From NCBI GenBank assembly GCA_023229245.1, contig JALNZU010000007.1, positions 1-64,000 of the forward strand: a DNA stretch of 64,000 nucleotides. Reading direction: 5' to 3'. Position 1 is the stretch's first letter. The number at the start of each line of letters is the position of its first letter. The DNA is from Bacteroidales bacterium (GTDB taxonomy: Bacteria; Bacteroidota; Bacteroidia; Bacteroidales; F082). This document shows, piece by piece, positions 45,240-54,940 of the stretch. The position numbers and the translations under genes were made by a program. The notes beneath the pieces were generated by a model. It had not been told where the DNA came from. It was given only the letters and a program-made list of their open reading frames with translations, and did no database searches.

Positions 45240-46196
45240 ATGCTGCTTCAACATCCACCAGGCCCGGACGATATCCGCCAAGCTCATAAGCGTATAGCAC
45301 CCTATGTGCATGAAACGCCCATTCTCTTTTCAACTCAGTTAAACGCTCTGGCTGAATCAATACTGTATTTTAAAAGTGAAAACTTCCAAAAGACTGGCTC
45401 ATTCAAAAGCCGCGGAGCTGTGAATGCCCTTTTGAGCCTTGATCCTGAAATCCTTCGAAAAGGTGTTGCTACCCATTCGAGTGGCAATCATGCACAGGCT
45501 CTGGCACGTGCAGCTTCTCTGTTACAAATCCCGGCCTATATAGTAATGCCCCGGAATGCTCCAAAAGTAAAAGTGGCAGCAGTGGAAGCATATGGAGGAC
45601 AAATTTTCTTTTGTGAACCAACCTTAGAAGCACGTGAACAAACATTGGAAAAAGTCAGGTCTCAAACAGGAGCTGTCGAAATTCATCCGTTCAATAATTA
45701 TGATGTGATAGCCGGACAGGCCACTGCTAACCTTGAGTTGTTACAATCTATATCGCCTCCCGACTATATCCTTTGTCCGGTAGGAGGAGGTGGTCTTTTA
45801 AGTGGTACTTTGTTAAGCACACATTATTTTTCGCCTGCTACCAAAGTCATTGCTTGCGAGCCGGAAGGCGCTAACGATGCATGGCAATCGTTCAAAGCCG
45901 GTAAATTTATTCCTTCGTCGAACCCTGTTACTATAGCCGACGGACTGCTCACCTCCCTTGGCAACCTCACCTACCCTATCATCATGGATTATGTTACCGA
46001 TATTATTACCGTGAATGATCAAGCTATTATACAAGCTATGAAATTAGTATGGGAACGTGTGAAGATAATCATAGAACCCAGCGCTGCAGTACCCGTAGCA
46101 GTAGCTTTACAAGAAAAGCAATTGTTCAGGAATAAAAGAATAGGTATCATACTTTCAGGTGGCAATATAGATCTGCAAAAACTACCCTGGCAGTAA
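45240..46196 (+). CDS. PLP-dependent threonine/serine dehydratase or racemase
   Basis: A 318-residue fold-type II pyridoxal-phosphate enzyme. The cofactor Lys lies in KTGSFKSRGA, the phosphate-binding glycine loop reads PVGGGGLLSG, and SSGNHAQALA is the substrate-carboxylate loop. It resembles serine racemase and the catabolic threonine dehydratase, and lacks the C-terminal regulatory ACT domain of biosynthetic IlvA. The exact substrate cannot be told from sequence. A TTG at 45219 opens the frame, but the ATG at 45240 gives a more usual N-terminus. Confidence 0.88.
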   Translation: MLLQHPPGPDDIRQAHKRIAPYVHETPILFSTQLNALAESILYFKSENFQKTGSFKSRGAVNALLSLDPEILRKGVATHSSGNHAQALARAASLLQIPAYIVMPRNAPKVKVAAVEAYGGQIFFCEPTLEAREQTLEKVRSQTGAVEIHPFNNYDVIAGQATANLELLQSISPPDYILCPVGGGGLLSGTLLSTHYFSPATKVIACEPEGANDAWQSFKAGKFIPSSNPVTIADGLLTSLGNLTYPIIMDYVTDIITVNDQAIIQAMKLVWERVKIIIEPSAAVPVAVALQEKQLFRNKRIGIILSGGNIDLQKLPWQ

Positions 46197-46275
46197 TACA
46201 GCTCAACACAGCAAGACATCAACACCCACAAAAAATATCTTCAGACAAATACAGCAGTATAAACCAGCTGGTAGG

Positions 46276-46305
46276 TTGAATATTACCGCTCAATATTTAC
46301 CTTTG
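46276..46305 (+). promoter_or_regulatory. Promoter upstream of the RsmI-like gene
   Basis: TTG (46276-46278), a 19-base spacer and TACCTTTG (46298-46305) give one of the best matches in the window to the Bacteroidota -33/-7 layout. The leader would be about 60 bases. Confidence 0.65.
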
Positions 46306-46371
46306 CCAAGATGCAGGCGGCTCACTAAAGAATTATTTCAATAAAGTTGAAACGTAAATTGTTCTTCACAG

Positions 46372-47127
46372 ATGTACCCACATACTTCACATAAAGATAA
46401 GCCACTATCAGGTATTTTATATCTGATACCCACTCCTTTAGGAGATGATCCTCCTGAATGGGTGATGCCAGCTCATGCAATTTCTATCCTTCATCGTTTA
46501 GATCATCTCATAGTAGAAAATCTGCGTACAGCAAGGCGCTTATTGAGTAAGACCCATATCCCAAAGTCTATTGACAGCATACAGTTCTATGAATTAAACA
46601 AACACAGCTCCGAAGCGGATGTAGGTTCATTTTTAGATGCTGCAAAACAAGGCTCTGATATAGGTCTGATCTCGGAAGCGGGTAGCCCATGCATAGCCGA
46701 TCCGGGTGCTATAATTGTTCAGCAGGCTCACAAAATTGGTATCAAGGTAGTACCTTTGGCAGGGCCTAATTCGATAATGATGGCTCTGATGGCCTCAGGA
46801 TTTAATGGGCAATGGTTTGTATTTCATGGCTATCTACCCATTCAGGCTAATGCCCGTATAAAAAAGATCCGTGAACTTGAACAGCATGCAGTACACAGCG
46901 GGCAAACCCAAATTTTTATTGAAACCCCTTATAGAAACCAACAATTGTTTGAAGCCTTGATGCGAACATGCCACCCAAGCACTACATTGTGTATCGCCAT
47001 AGATATCAGTTCAGATGATGAGGTGATTCTTACTCAGTCAATAAGTCAATGGCAATCATCGCCTCTAAATATTCATAAGAAACCGGCAGTATTTTTACTT
47101 GGGACTGACGCTCATTCGATTCAGTAG
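46372..47127 (+). CDS. RsmI-like SAM-dependent methyltransferase
   Basis: A 251-residue tetrapyrrole-methylase-fold protein, the group that includes RsmI, which methylates C1402 of 16S rRNA. Family features are YLIPTPLGDDPPEWV at the start, the SEAGSPCIADPGA loop, VPLAGPNSIMMALMASGFNG and FIETPYRNQQLFEAL. Unlike standard RsmI the N-terminal loop reads PTPLGDD and not PTPIGNL, and the C-terminal tail is missing, which marks the second, shorter RsmI-like group found in Bacteroidota. The rRNA target is therefore inferred. Its end overlaps the convergent polyprenyl synthase gene by seven bases. Confidence 0.82.
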   Translation: MYPHTSHKDKPLSGILYLIPTPLGDDPPEWVMPAHAISILHRLDHLIVENLRTARRLLSKTHIPKSIDSIQFYELNKHSSEADVGSFLDAAKQGSDIGLISEAGSPCIADPGAIIVQQAHKIGIKVVPLAGPNSIMMALMASGFNGQWFVFHGYLPIQANARIKKIRELEQHAVHSGQTQIFIETPYRNQQLFEALMRTCHPSTTLCIAIDISSDDEVILTQSISQWQSSPLNIHKKPAVFLLGTDAHSIQ

Positions 47128-48095
47128 TTTCTATTATATAGCTGCCAGGTAAACACACGCATCACCTCTTTTTTTCTTTCATCGGCTACAACAGCATCTA
47201 ATGAGCGGAGGCTTTCTTTGTAGTATTGCTCCATCAAGCTAACAACTTCATTTCTGATATTCAGCTGGTTGTATATCTCTACCACTTGATTGATCTTCTC
47301 ATCTGCTTGAAGGCGTTTGTTACTATATAATTTTTTCAGTTGTTTTTTTTGTTCCTTATCGCCTAATTCCAATGCTTTGAGATAGAGGTATGTTTTTTTA
47401 TTGGAAGCGATATCGCCTCCCCGGATCTTTCCAAATTGCTCAAGATTACCATACACATCCAATAAGTCGTCCATCAGTTGAAAGGCTAATCCAAAGCTGA
47501 CACCAAAATCGTATAAATTTCGGATAGAGGTATAATCGGCACCTGCTGCGATAGCTCCTATCTTCACGCTTGCTCCAATAAGTACAGCCGTTTTTAGCCG
47601 GATCATTTCAATATATTCTTCCAGACTGACTTTCCGTGCTGTCTCAAAATTCATATCATATTGTTGACCTTCACATACTTCAATAGCTGTTTTACTGAAC
47701 ACTTCCAATATAGGCTTAATCAGTCTGTTGTCTGTTTGGGTTGCATTCTGGTATGCCATGGCAAAAAGAGTATCTCCGGAGAGGATAGCGATGTCGGAAT
47801 TCCATTTTTTATATACCGTTTCTTCGCCACGGCGTATAGGTGCTTTGTCCATGATGTCGTCATGTATCAGCGTAAAGCTATGAAACATTTCAATGGCTAA
47901 GGCCGGATACAAGGCATGGGTAATATCCCCTCCAAACATATCGCATGCAAGGAGTGTAAACATAGGTCTCAGCCTCTTCCCACCTTGCGACATCACATAT
48001 ATGATGGGGTCGTATAATTCAGGAGGCTCTTTTTTATAATCTTGCAGATCAATAAGCTTAGTAATAAGAGCCTGATATTCTGCTATCTTCTCCAT
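47121..48095 (-). CDS. Polyprenyl (trans-isoprenyl) diphosphate synthase
   Basis: This enzyme lengthens isoprenoid diphosphates by adding isopentenyl units, for quinones or similar lipids. The 324-residue protein shows GGKRLRPMFTLLACD, the first aspartate-rich motif HDDIMDKAPIRRG, and the second motif LAFQLMDDLLDVYG. The chain length of the product depends on residues before the first motif and cannot be told surely. It lies downstream of rmlA (5 bases), in a minus-strand unit with the RND transporter. Confidence 0.93.
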   Translation of the reverse strand: MEKIAEYQALITKLIDLQDYKKEPPELYDPIIYVMSQGGKRLRPMFTLLACDMFGGDITHALYPALAIEMFHSFTLIHDDIMDKAPIRRGEETVYKKWNSDIAILSGDTLFAMAYQNATQTDNRLIKPILEVFSKTAIEVCEGQQYDMNFETARKVSLEEYIEMIRLKTAVLIGASVKIGAIAAGADYTSIRNLYDFGVSFGLAFQLMDDLLDVYGNLEQFGKIRGGDIASNKKTYLYLKALELGDKEQKKQLKKLYSNKRLQADEKINQVVEIYNQLNIRNEVVSLMEQYYKESLRSLDAVVADERKKEVMRVFTWQLYNRNY

Positions 48096-48100
48096 AATTT

Positions 48101-48961
48101 CTATTTGATCAGATTCATCAGATACTGACCGTATCCGCTTTTCAGCAAAGGATATGCCAATTCGGCAAGCTGTTCTTTATTGATGAACCCTTTATTGTAA
48201 GCCACTTCTTCTATGCAGCCTATTTTCAATCCTTGTCTTTGTTCGATGACCTGTACAAACTGACTTGCCTGAAGCAGCGATTCAAAAGTTCCTGTATCCA
48301 GCCAGGCCGTACCACGTCCGAGTATTCCTACCTTTAACATAGCTTTTTCGAGATAGTATTTATTGACATCAGTAATCTCGTACTCACCTCTGGCGCTTGG
48401 TTGAATATTTTTAGCTACCTCAACAACCGTATTATCGTAGAAATACAATCCGGGTACTGCAAAGTTGGATTTCGGTTTTTCCGGCTTTTCTTCTATAGAA
48501 ACAGCTTTCAGAGCTTGATCAAACTCTACTACACCGTATCGTTCAGGATCCGACACATGATAAGCAAACACTACGCCTCCTGTAGGATCGTTATTTCTTA
48601 ACAGCAGTTGTTGCAACCCACTTCCATAAAAAATATTATCGCCTAAGATCAGAGCCGCCTTATCATTTCCTATGAACGACTCGCCTATCACAAAAGCTTG
48701 TGCCAATCCGTTGGGGATTACCTGCTCGGCATATGAGAAATTACATCCCAGGCTCTGGCCGCTCCCTAAAAGTTTTTGAAAACCCGGCAGATCATAAGGG
48801 GTCGAAATAATAAGTATATCTCTGATACCGGCCATCATCAAGACAGATAGTGGATAATAAATCATAGGTTTATCATAAATGGGCATCAGTTGCTTACTTA
48901 CGGCTAAGGTAAGCGGATGTAAACGTGTACCGGCACCTCCGGCAAGAATGATACCTTTCAT
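48101..48961 (-). CDS. rmlA: Glucose-1-phosphate thymidylyltransferase
   Basis: RmlA makes dTDP-glucose from dTTP and glucose-1-phosphate, the first step towards dTDP-L-rhamnose and other surface sugars. The 286-residue protein begins MKGIILAGGAGTRLHPLT and continues KQLMPIYDKPMIYYPL, with ILGDNIFYG and EEKPEKPKSNFAVPGLYFYD, all standard. Length is normal. The remaining rml genes are absent here. It sits between the RND transporter (12 bases upstream) and the polyprenyl synthase gene. Confidence 0.97.
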   Translation of the reverse strand: MKGIILAGGAGTRLHPLTLAVSKQLMPIYDKPMIYYPLSVLMMAGIRDILIISTPYDLPGFQKLLGSGQSLGCNFSYAEQVIPNGLAQAFVIGESFIGNDKAALILGDNIFYGSGLQQLLLRNNDPTGGVVFAYHVSDPERYGVVEFDQALKAVSIEEKPEKPKSNFAVPGLYFYDNTVVEVAKNIQPSARGEYEITDVNKYYLEKAMLKVGILGRGTAWLDTGTFESLLQASQFVQVIEQRQGLKIGCIEEVAYNKGFINKEQLAELAYPLLKSGYGQYLMNLIK

Positions 48962-48973
48962 ACTATTTAGTTT

Positions 48974-51379
48974 TTACTGATTTGAATAGTTTTCTAACTG
49001 ATCCGGCTTAGTCCTCATCTCCGGTGTATCGTTTTCCCGTTCGGCTAAGTCTTCCAATAAAGATTCTTTAAAAGCTTTGGTAGTACTCCATTTATCAAAA
49101 GTTAATAAAAGAGAAGGAAGCACAAATAAATTCAACAACAAGGCAATAAGCAAAGTGAACGATACTAAATATCCTAATGCCACCGTACCTCCAAACGAAG
49201 AAAAGATAAACATAGCAAAACCACAAAACAACACTACTGCCGAATAGATCATGCTAAATCCTGTTTCTTTAAGAGCTGCCAGAACCGAATCTCTGATCCT
49301 CCAATCGTTAATAATTAATTGCTGCCTGTAGCGCGACAGAAAATGAATCGTATTATCCACACTTATACCTAAGGCCACACTGAATATCAATATAGTAGAT
49401 GGTTTGATACTGATACCAGCAAAACCCATCATACCGGCAGTAAGTATTTGTGGGATCAAATTAGGGATAAGCGATATGATAATCATCTTAAAAGAAGAGA
49501 ATGTCAAAGCCATCAACAAGGCAATGACTACCAATGCAAGCAACAATGACGAGATCAGGTTTTTGACTAAATAATTGGTTCCTTTCAAAAACACCACGCT
49601 GGTACCAGTCGTATGAACGGTATAATCTTCAGGTGAAAAGATCTCATCAATCTTAGGGCGTAATGTTTGTTCAATACTGTCTATCTCTTGCGTATTGATG
49701 TTGGCCATCTGCACACTGATACGTGTAAACCTGTATGTTGTATCCACAAACGAGTGCAGGAAAGTTCGTTTGCCGTGTCCAAAATCCGGTATGTACGACA
49801 ATATAAAATTACGTTCCTGGTTATTGGGCAGATTGAAATATTGAGGGTCTCCTCTGAAAAAAGCTTGTTTGGAGAATTTTACCAGCTGCACTACCGAAAG
49901 CGGTTTACTAAACTGAGGATAAGCTGCAAGCTCATGTTGTAACTGGTCAATCTTAGCTATAGTTGACGCCCGCATCACAGCTTTTGGATGCTTGGTATCT
50001 ATGCTGATCTCATACGGCATGACACCATTAAAATGAGTTTCAAAAAACACTAAATCTTTATATAACCGGTCTTTTTTTGAGATGTCATCACCTATGCTGC
50101 CTGTAGTTTTCAATCGGGTAACTCCCACCAGTCCAATTACGATCAGTATAGTAGTGATCGCATAAATGGTATTACGGTGATGGGTTACAATAAATTTAAT
50201 TTTTTCCAGGAATGCATTGACTCTTCCTTGGTCTAAGTGTTGATAATGTTTTCGTTTGGGTGCCGGAAGGTAGCTGAATATGATCGGTATCATCATCAGG
50301 GTGATCACATAAGCTACCATAATATTAATAGCTGCGATGATCCCAAACTCAACCAACATCTTGTTTCCAGTAATAATGAACGAAGCAAAACCAGCGGCTG
50401 TTGTGGCATTTGTAAGGAAGTTAGCAGCCCCTATACGCCGTATCACCCGGGTAAGAGCTTTGATCTTATTGCCATGAATATTATACTCATCATAATACTT
50501 ATTAAGCAGGAAGATAGAGTTTTCCACCCCAATCACTATCAAAAAAGGTGGGAGAATCCCGGTTAATACAGTGATCTCAAATCCTAACAAATGGAGCATG
50601 CCAAACATAAAGATCACAGTGATCAGCACATTGAGAATAATGAAAAACACATTCTTACCCGATCTGAAAAAAGCCATCAAGATCACAAATGCTACAAACA
50701 AGGCTAAGAAGACAAACAGTATCAGTTCATCTTGTATTTTTTTTGAGGTCATCGTTCTGATATAAGGCAGACCTGAATAATACAGAGGTATCTGATATTT
50801 TTTTGTGTAGTCGTCTAACACTGATTTAATATCATACACCAATGCGACCCTGTTTTTTGTGTTGATCACCTCATTATCCAGAGTGATCATCATCATACTC
50901 ACATTGGTTTTGGAGTTATACAGCATACCTTCGTAAAACGGCAGGCTTAATATAATATGCCTCAACGAATCCAACTCTTTCTGACTATCCGGTGCCTTGA
51001 GCATAACCGGTTTAAAATCAAACTTTTTTAAGCTATCATTGCGAACCAAATGGTACATCCGACTCACCGATACCACCTCTTCCACTCCTTCGATATTTCG
51101 AAGAGTTTCGGTCATATGATGCCAGCTTAAAAAATGATCTAACTCGAATAGATGCTCGTCCTGTATCCCAACATATATAACACTACCATCCTGTCCAAAA
51201 GTTTCTTTAAACCGATCGTAAATACGACTGGCAGTATCACTAGCCGGAAGCATGCGGGGAAATTCATACGACATCCGAACTTTTGTACCCTGCCACCCCA
51301 TAAAAAGAGTGAGCAGTATGATAATTATTAAATTTGTTAAACGATTTCTAAGAATGAACCTGGTAAGCAAAGTCCACAT
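48974..51379 (-). CDS. RND/MMPL-family membrane transporter
   Basis: An 801-residue export protein with the 12-helix RND plan: one N-terminal helix (NLIIIILLTLFMGWQGTKV), a periplasmic domain, a five-helix block, a second helix and periplasmic domain near 405-620, and a second five-helix block. The sterol-sensing-like repeats are visible (FLIVIGVENSIFLLNKYYDEY, given in part, and FSVALGISVDNTIHFLSRYR). Members export lipids or drugs, often to the periplasm or outer membrane; hopanoid or lipid export is possible here, but nothing fixes the substrate. The C-terminus is a charged cytoplasmic tail. It heads the rmlA-polyprenyl synthase unit. Confidence 0.9.
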   Translation of the reverse strand: MWTLLTRFILRNRLTNLIIIILLTLFMGWQGTKVRMSYEFPRMLPASDTASRIYDRFKETFGQDGSVIYVGIQDEHLFELDHFLSWHHMTETLRNIEGVEEVVSVSRMYHLVRNDSLKKFDFKPVMLKAPDSQKELDSLRHIILSLPFYEGMLYNSKTNVSMMMITLDNEVINTKNRVALVYDIKSVLDDYTKKYQIPLYYSGLPYIRTMTSKKIQDELILFVFLALFVAFVILMAFFRSGKNVFFIILNVLITVIFMFGMLHLLGFEITVLTGILPPFLIVIGVENSIFLLNKYYDEYNIHGNKIKALTRVIRRIGAANFLTNATTAAGFASFIITGNKMLVEFGIIAAINIMVAYVITLMMIPIIFSYLPAPKRKHYQHLDQGRVNAFLEKIKFIVTHHRNTIYAITTILIVIGLVGVTRLKTTGSIGDDISKKDRLYKDLVFFETHFNGVMPYEISIDTKHPKAVMRASTIAKIDQLQHELAAYPQFSKPLSVVQLVKFSKQAFFRGDPQYFNLPNNQERNFILSYIPDFGHGKRTFLHSFVDTTYRFTRISVQMANINTQEIDSIEQTLRPKIDEIFSPEDYTVHTTGTSVVFLKGTNYLVKNLISSLLLALVVIALLMALTFSSFKMIIISLIPNLIPQILTAGMMGFAGISIKPSTILIFSVALGISVDNTIHFLSRYRQQLIINDWRIRDSVLAALKETGFSMIYSAVVLFCGFAMFIFSSFGGTVALGYLVSFTLLIALLLNLFVLPSLLLTFDKWSTTKAFKESLLEDLAERENDTPEMRTKPDQLENYSNQ

Positions 51380-51757
51380 GCTAAAGCTTTTACTTTATAC
51401 TTTCATTTGTGATTGCGCAAATGTCTGCATTAAAAAATTAAGAAACGAAAGTACTACATTCTAACTATAAAAAAAAACTGGTTTAGTTTTTGTAACAGAC
51501 TTCTATCATATATCAACATACTGTTTGATTCACTTTCACTAAACTAACTTTGAACTCTGCAAAGTATGAAACAACCTATTGTCAGATGATACATGAAGAA
51601 CAAAAACTTAATACCAACAGCTTGATGTTCAGGTTGCTATTCAATAAGAAATATTTATGATACAAGCATAAAAAAGAGTATGCAAGCAAAATGCAGTTTT
51701 GATAATTAAAAATTCTGAAGTTGATTTACATATTGACTGTTATAAAATTTTAAACAA
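51380..51757 (+). other. 378-base divergent region before a lipoprotein gene
   Basis: It separates the minus-strand transporter gene from the plus-strand lipoprotein gene. A good plus-strand promoter lies at 51524-51552. The leader after it (about 200 bases) contains three very short ORFs in a row: 51566-51589 (7 codons), 51593-51625 (10 codons) and 51625-51660 (11 codons), the last two sharing one base (TGATG). The rest shows nothing I can assign. Confidence 0.55.
51524..51552 (+). promoter_or_regulatory. Promoter of the 51.8-kb lipoprotein gene
   Basis: TTTG (51524-51527), 17 bases and TAACTTTG (51545-51552) match both elements of the Bacteroidota promoter, with slightly short spacing. Confidence 0.6.
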
Positions 51758-52933
51758 ATGAGAAGATCTATACTTTTAACAGCATGGCTGTTGCTTTTGA
51801 TTGCCTGCGGCAGTCCAAAACATTTGATCAAAAACGAAAAATATGATCTTGCAGTAGAAAAGCTCAGTCGGAAACTGCGTACGGGCAAAGAACGTAGCCA
51901 AGACGTGCTGATGTTGAAAGAAGCCTATCATGCGGCCAACCAGATTGATCACGACAGGATACAACTACTGAGAAAAAGTGGCAAGCCTGAGATCTGGCCA
52001 GAAGTGTACATCTTGTATAAAACAATGGATATCAGACAACAAAAGCTTCGCTTTCTATCTGATTATGTGAAACAGACGATAGGATTTCAGCTTATACAAT
52101 ACGATGAATATATCCTGGAGGCACAGAATCACGCAGTAGATTATCTGACAGCCTCCATCAAACAGAAATTACAAAGCCAATCAAAATCTGATGCACGTCA
52201 AGCGTTGATACTACTTAACGAACTTGAAACGATTTACCCAGACTATGCTGAATTAGACCAATTAAAACGTCAGGCAATAATGCAAGCTGTAAATTATGTG
52301 TTGATCCAGTTTGATAACCAATCGAAGCTATCGGTACCTGATGAGTTTGTGCAGACAATCATGAATTTTTCTGAAAAAGATTTTAAAGAAACCTTAGTGA
52401 GCTACGATCTATCCGCACAACCTGGATTGACCTACGATTATCTGATATATATTACCTTAAAGGATATCATTGTATCGCCAGAACGGATTGATACTCGCCA
52501 ATTTACAGAAAAACGTGAAATAGTTGACGGAACAAAGCCCAAACGGGATACTAATGGAAATATCATGATTGACTCAGCGGGCCAAGTGATTGAAGTACCA
52601 AACTATAAACAAATACAGGCCATAGTGAAAGAGACAAGCATGAGCAAAAATGTGCTGATCCGTGTTTCAATAGATTATGAAGACAACCACCGCCATAAGC
52701 TCATTCATAGTATTGCGTTGGAAAGGCCTGTCTCTTTTATACATAACTTTGCAAAAGTTGACGGCGATATCAGGGCATGCAGCAAAGCTACATTAGAACT
52801 GATCAAGCATGAGGCAATACCTTTCCCAGCTGATGGAGCCATGGTAGCTGATGCTGCCCATCAGTTGCATGAGGAGATTAAAAGAGTCCTTCGCAAAGAA
52901 GCCGGTATAGTTAAACAGGCAAACGATCGCTGA
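51758..52933 (+). CDS. Uncharacterised lipoprotein
   Basis: A 391-residue protein of unknown function. The lipobox LLIAC with Cys17 is clear, so it is anchored to a membrane. Residues 25-170 are helical and contain repeat-like units (KYDLAVEKLSRKLRTG, ALILLNELETIYPDYAELDQ) similar to TPR repeats. Residues 175-390 are more beta-rich with a tyrosine/aspartate-rich part and end in a helical region. No catalytic motif was recognised. It stands alone behind its own promoter, with a start region (AAATTTTAAACAAATG) close to that of two other genes in the window. Confidence 0.8.
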   Translation: MRRSILLTAWLLLLIACGSPKHLIKNEKYDLAVEKLSRKLRTGKERSQDVLMLKEAYHAANQIDHDRIQLLRKSGKPEIWPEVYILYKTMDIRQQKLRFLSDYVKQTIGFQLIQYDEYILEAQNHAVDYLTASIKQKLQSQSKSDARQALILLNELETIYPDYAELDQLKRQAIMQAVNYVLIQFDNQSKLSVPDEFVQTIMNFSEKDFKETLVSYDLSAQPGLTYDYLIYITLKDIIVSPERIDTRQFTEKREIVDGTKPKRDTNGNIMIDSAGQVIEVPNYKQIQAIVKETSMSKNVLIRVSIDYEDNHRHKLIHSIALERPVSFIHNFAKVDGDIRACSKATLELIKHEAIPFPADGAMVADAAHQLHEEIKRVLRKEAGIVKQANDR

Positions 52934-53064
52934 CAATCACATATCAGCGCTCACTCCGCAGAGTAGATGGATTTTTTGAGCACTGCTGTTTTATACTATA
53001 TACACAACAAATTATTTGAGATGAAGGTTTTTTCTTGCAACCATCAATAATATTTTCCCCTATC

Positions 53065-54003
53065 ATGCCACAAAAAGTACTTTTTATTGATACAGCTCAT
53101 CCCACCCTACAGGATCAATTGGAAGGGCTTGGTTTTATATGCGAATACCATGAAACATACGGATATGATCAGTATCTTACAATTATTGATCAGTATGTTG
53201 GTCTGATAGTGCGCAGTAAGATTCCGGTTGACCGTCAATTATTGGATGCAGCTTCTGAGTTACGATTTATTGCCCGAGTTGGGGCTGGCATGGAAAATAT
53301 TGCAGTTGACTATGCACATCAACGGGGGATAGCTTGTTTTAATGCACCCGAAGGCAACCGAGATGCGGTAGCTGAGCATGCGGTAGCCATGTTGTTAAGT
53401 CTTTTCCGAAATCTGATAAAAGCTGATGGTGAAGTACGTTCCGGTATATGGAAAAGAGAAGAAAACAGAGGTATAGAGATCAAGGGAAAGACTGTGGCTA
53501 TCATTGGGTATGGGAATACTGGTTCGGCTTTTGCCCGTAAGTTGTCAGGATTTGAATGCAGGATCATGGCCTACGACAAATACAAAAGTGGCTTTGCTTC
53601 CGAGTTGGTAGAAGAAGTTACCATGCCTCAGATTTTTGAAGAGGCCGATATTTTAAGCCTACACCTTCCACTGAGTGAAGAGACCCGGTATCTTGTTGAT
53701 ACTAAGTATATCAACAACTTCCAAAAATCGTTTTACCTGATCAATACTTCAAGGGGTGCTGTGGTACATACGACCGATTTACTGACGGCATTAGAAGTTA
53801 GTAAAATTTCAGGTGCTTGTTTGGATGTGCTTGAATATGAGAAGTTTTCGTTTGAGGCTATTCAGCCACATGAATTGTCATCAGTTTTCCAGAGATTAGT
53901 AAAACGTGCTGATGTGGTTTTAAGTCCTCATATAGCCGGATGGACACACGAATCGAACCGCAGGATGGCTGATGTATTAGTTCAAAAGATCAGCCGTTTA
54001 TGA
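53065..54003 (+). CDS. D-2-hydroxyacid dehydrogenase (PGDH-like)
   Basis: A 312-residue NAD-dependent dehydrogenase. The Rossmann motif is AIIGYGNTGSAFARKL; the active-site Arg lies in INTSRGAVVHT and the catalytic His in SPHIAGWTHES. RVGAGMENIAVDYA and AVAEHAVAMLLSL are also family-typical. It is close to phosphoglycerate dehydrogenases but has no C-terminal regulatory domain, so serine synthesis is possible but not proven. The frame opens with TTG at 53035; the ATG at 53065 begins the usual N-terminal strand (MPQKVLFIDT). Confidence 0.88.
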   Translation: MPQKVLFIDTAHPTLQDQLEGLGFICEYHETYGYDQYLTIIDQYVGLIVRSKIPVDRQLLDAASELRFIARVGAGMENIAVDYAHQRGIACFNAPEGNRDAVAEHAVAMLLSLFRNLIKADGEVRSGIWKREENRGIEIKGKTVAIIGYGNTGSAFARKLSGFECRIMAYDKYKSGFASELVEEVTMPQIFEEADILSLHLPLSEETRYLVDTKYINNFQKSFYLINTSRGAVVHTTDLLTALEVSKISGACLDVLEYEKFSFEAIQPHELSSVFQRLVKRADVVLSPHIAGWTHESNRRMADVLVQKISRL

Positions 54004-54016
54004 TCAGGGCTTGAAA

Positions 54017-54053
54017 TAAAAAAAGAGGCTGTCTCATTACACGGGAAGCCTCT
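54017..54053 (-). terminator. Terminator shared by tsf and the dehydrogenase gene
   Basis: AGAGGCT (54024-54030) pairs with AGCCTCT (54047-54053). On the minus strand seven T residues follow at once, so it ends the ribosomal operon after tsf. On the plus strand the following CTTATCTTTTT is weaker. Confidence 0.8.
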
Positions 54054-54079
54054 CTTATCTTTTTGATCTTTTGTGTCGA

Positions 54080-54910
54080 TTAACCTAACATCACCCGTTT
54101 AAATGCGGTTACTGTCAAGTCTTTATCTGCCTCAGTCAAATATTGGCGTACAGTTTTCTTGGTATCCCGTACAAAATCCTGATTGAGCAAGGTGTTTTCA
54201 CGGAAAAATTTATTCAGTGTACCTTTTGCGATCTTCTCTAACAAATGTTCAGGTTTTCCTTCGTTGCGAGCTTTATCCATACCCACCTCAATTTCACGCT
54301 GAATGACTTCTTGTGGCACATCATCCTGATCAATGGCTATAGGATCCATGGCAGCTATCTGCATAGCAAGTTCACGTCCTAACTGATTGATATGCTCCGA
54401 TTGAGGTTTATTCAGTCCTACTATAGTAGCCAGTCTGTTTCCCGGATGTATATAAGCTGCAGTAGCAGGTGCTTCGATAAAGAAGAAAGCGCCAAGGTCG
54501 ATTTTCTCACCTATTACTCCGGTTTGATCAATAATAGTATCTTCAATCTTTCTTCCATTGAGTTCAAGTGTTTTCAGTTGATCTAATGAGTTAACCTTTT
54601 GTGCTACGGCTAAGTCTAAGATGCTATGGACATATGCAATAAAGTCTTCATTTTTTGCTACAAAGTCCGTTTCACAGTTCACCATGATCAGAGCAGCATA
54701 GCTGTGTGTATCGTTTGTTTTGGATACTATGACTCCTTCGGTAGCTTGTCTGTCGGCACGATTGGCGGCTACTTTCTGTCCTTTTTTACGCAGATAGTCG
54801 ATAGCTGCTTTGATATCGCCCTTGCTTTCTACTAGAGCCTTTTTACAATCCATCATTCCGGCTCCGGTCAGTTTTCTTAGTTCATTAACTTGGGCAGCGG
54901 TAATATTCAT
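54080..54910 (-). CDS. tsf: Translation elongation factor Ts
   Basis: EF-Ts recycles EF-Tu by releasing GDP. The 276-residue protein begins with a UBA-like domain (VNELRKLTGAGMMDCKKALV, then AIDYLRKKGQ) and has the core contact NCETDFVAKNEDF. The two core halves and C-terminal HLLEKIAKGTLNKFFRENTLLNQ, in part, are normal. It is the last gene of the rplM-rpsI-rpsB-tsf operon, 30 bases after rpsB. Confidence 0.98.
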   Translation of the reverse strand: MNITAAQVNELRKLTGAGMMDCKKALVESKGDIKAAIDYLRKKGQKVAANRADRQATEGVIVSKTNDTHSYAALIMVNCETDFVAKNEDFIAYVHSILDLAVAQKVNSLDQLKTLELNGRKIEDTIIDQTGVIGEKIDLGAFFFIEAPATAAYIHPGNRLATIVGLNKPQSEHINQLGRELAMQIAAMDPIAIDQDDVPQEVIQREIEVGMDKARNEGKPEHLLEKIAKGTLNKFFRENTLLNQDFVRDTKKTVRQYLTEADKDLTVTAFKRVMLG

Positions 54911-54940
54911 TATTTATCCTATCTTTAAAAAGTTACTATT

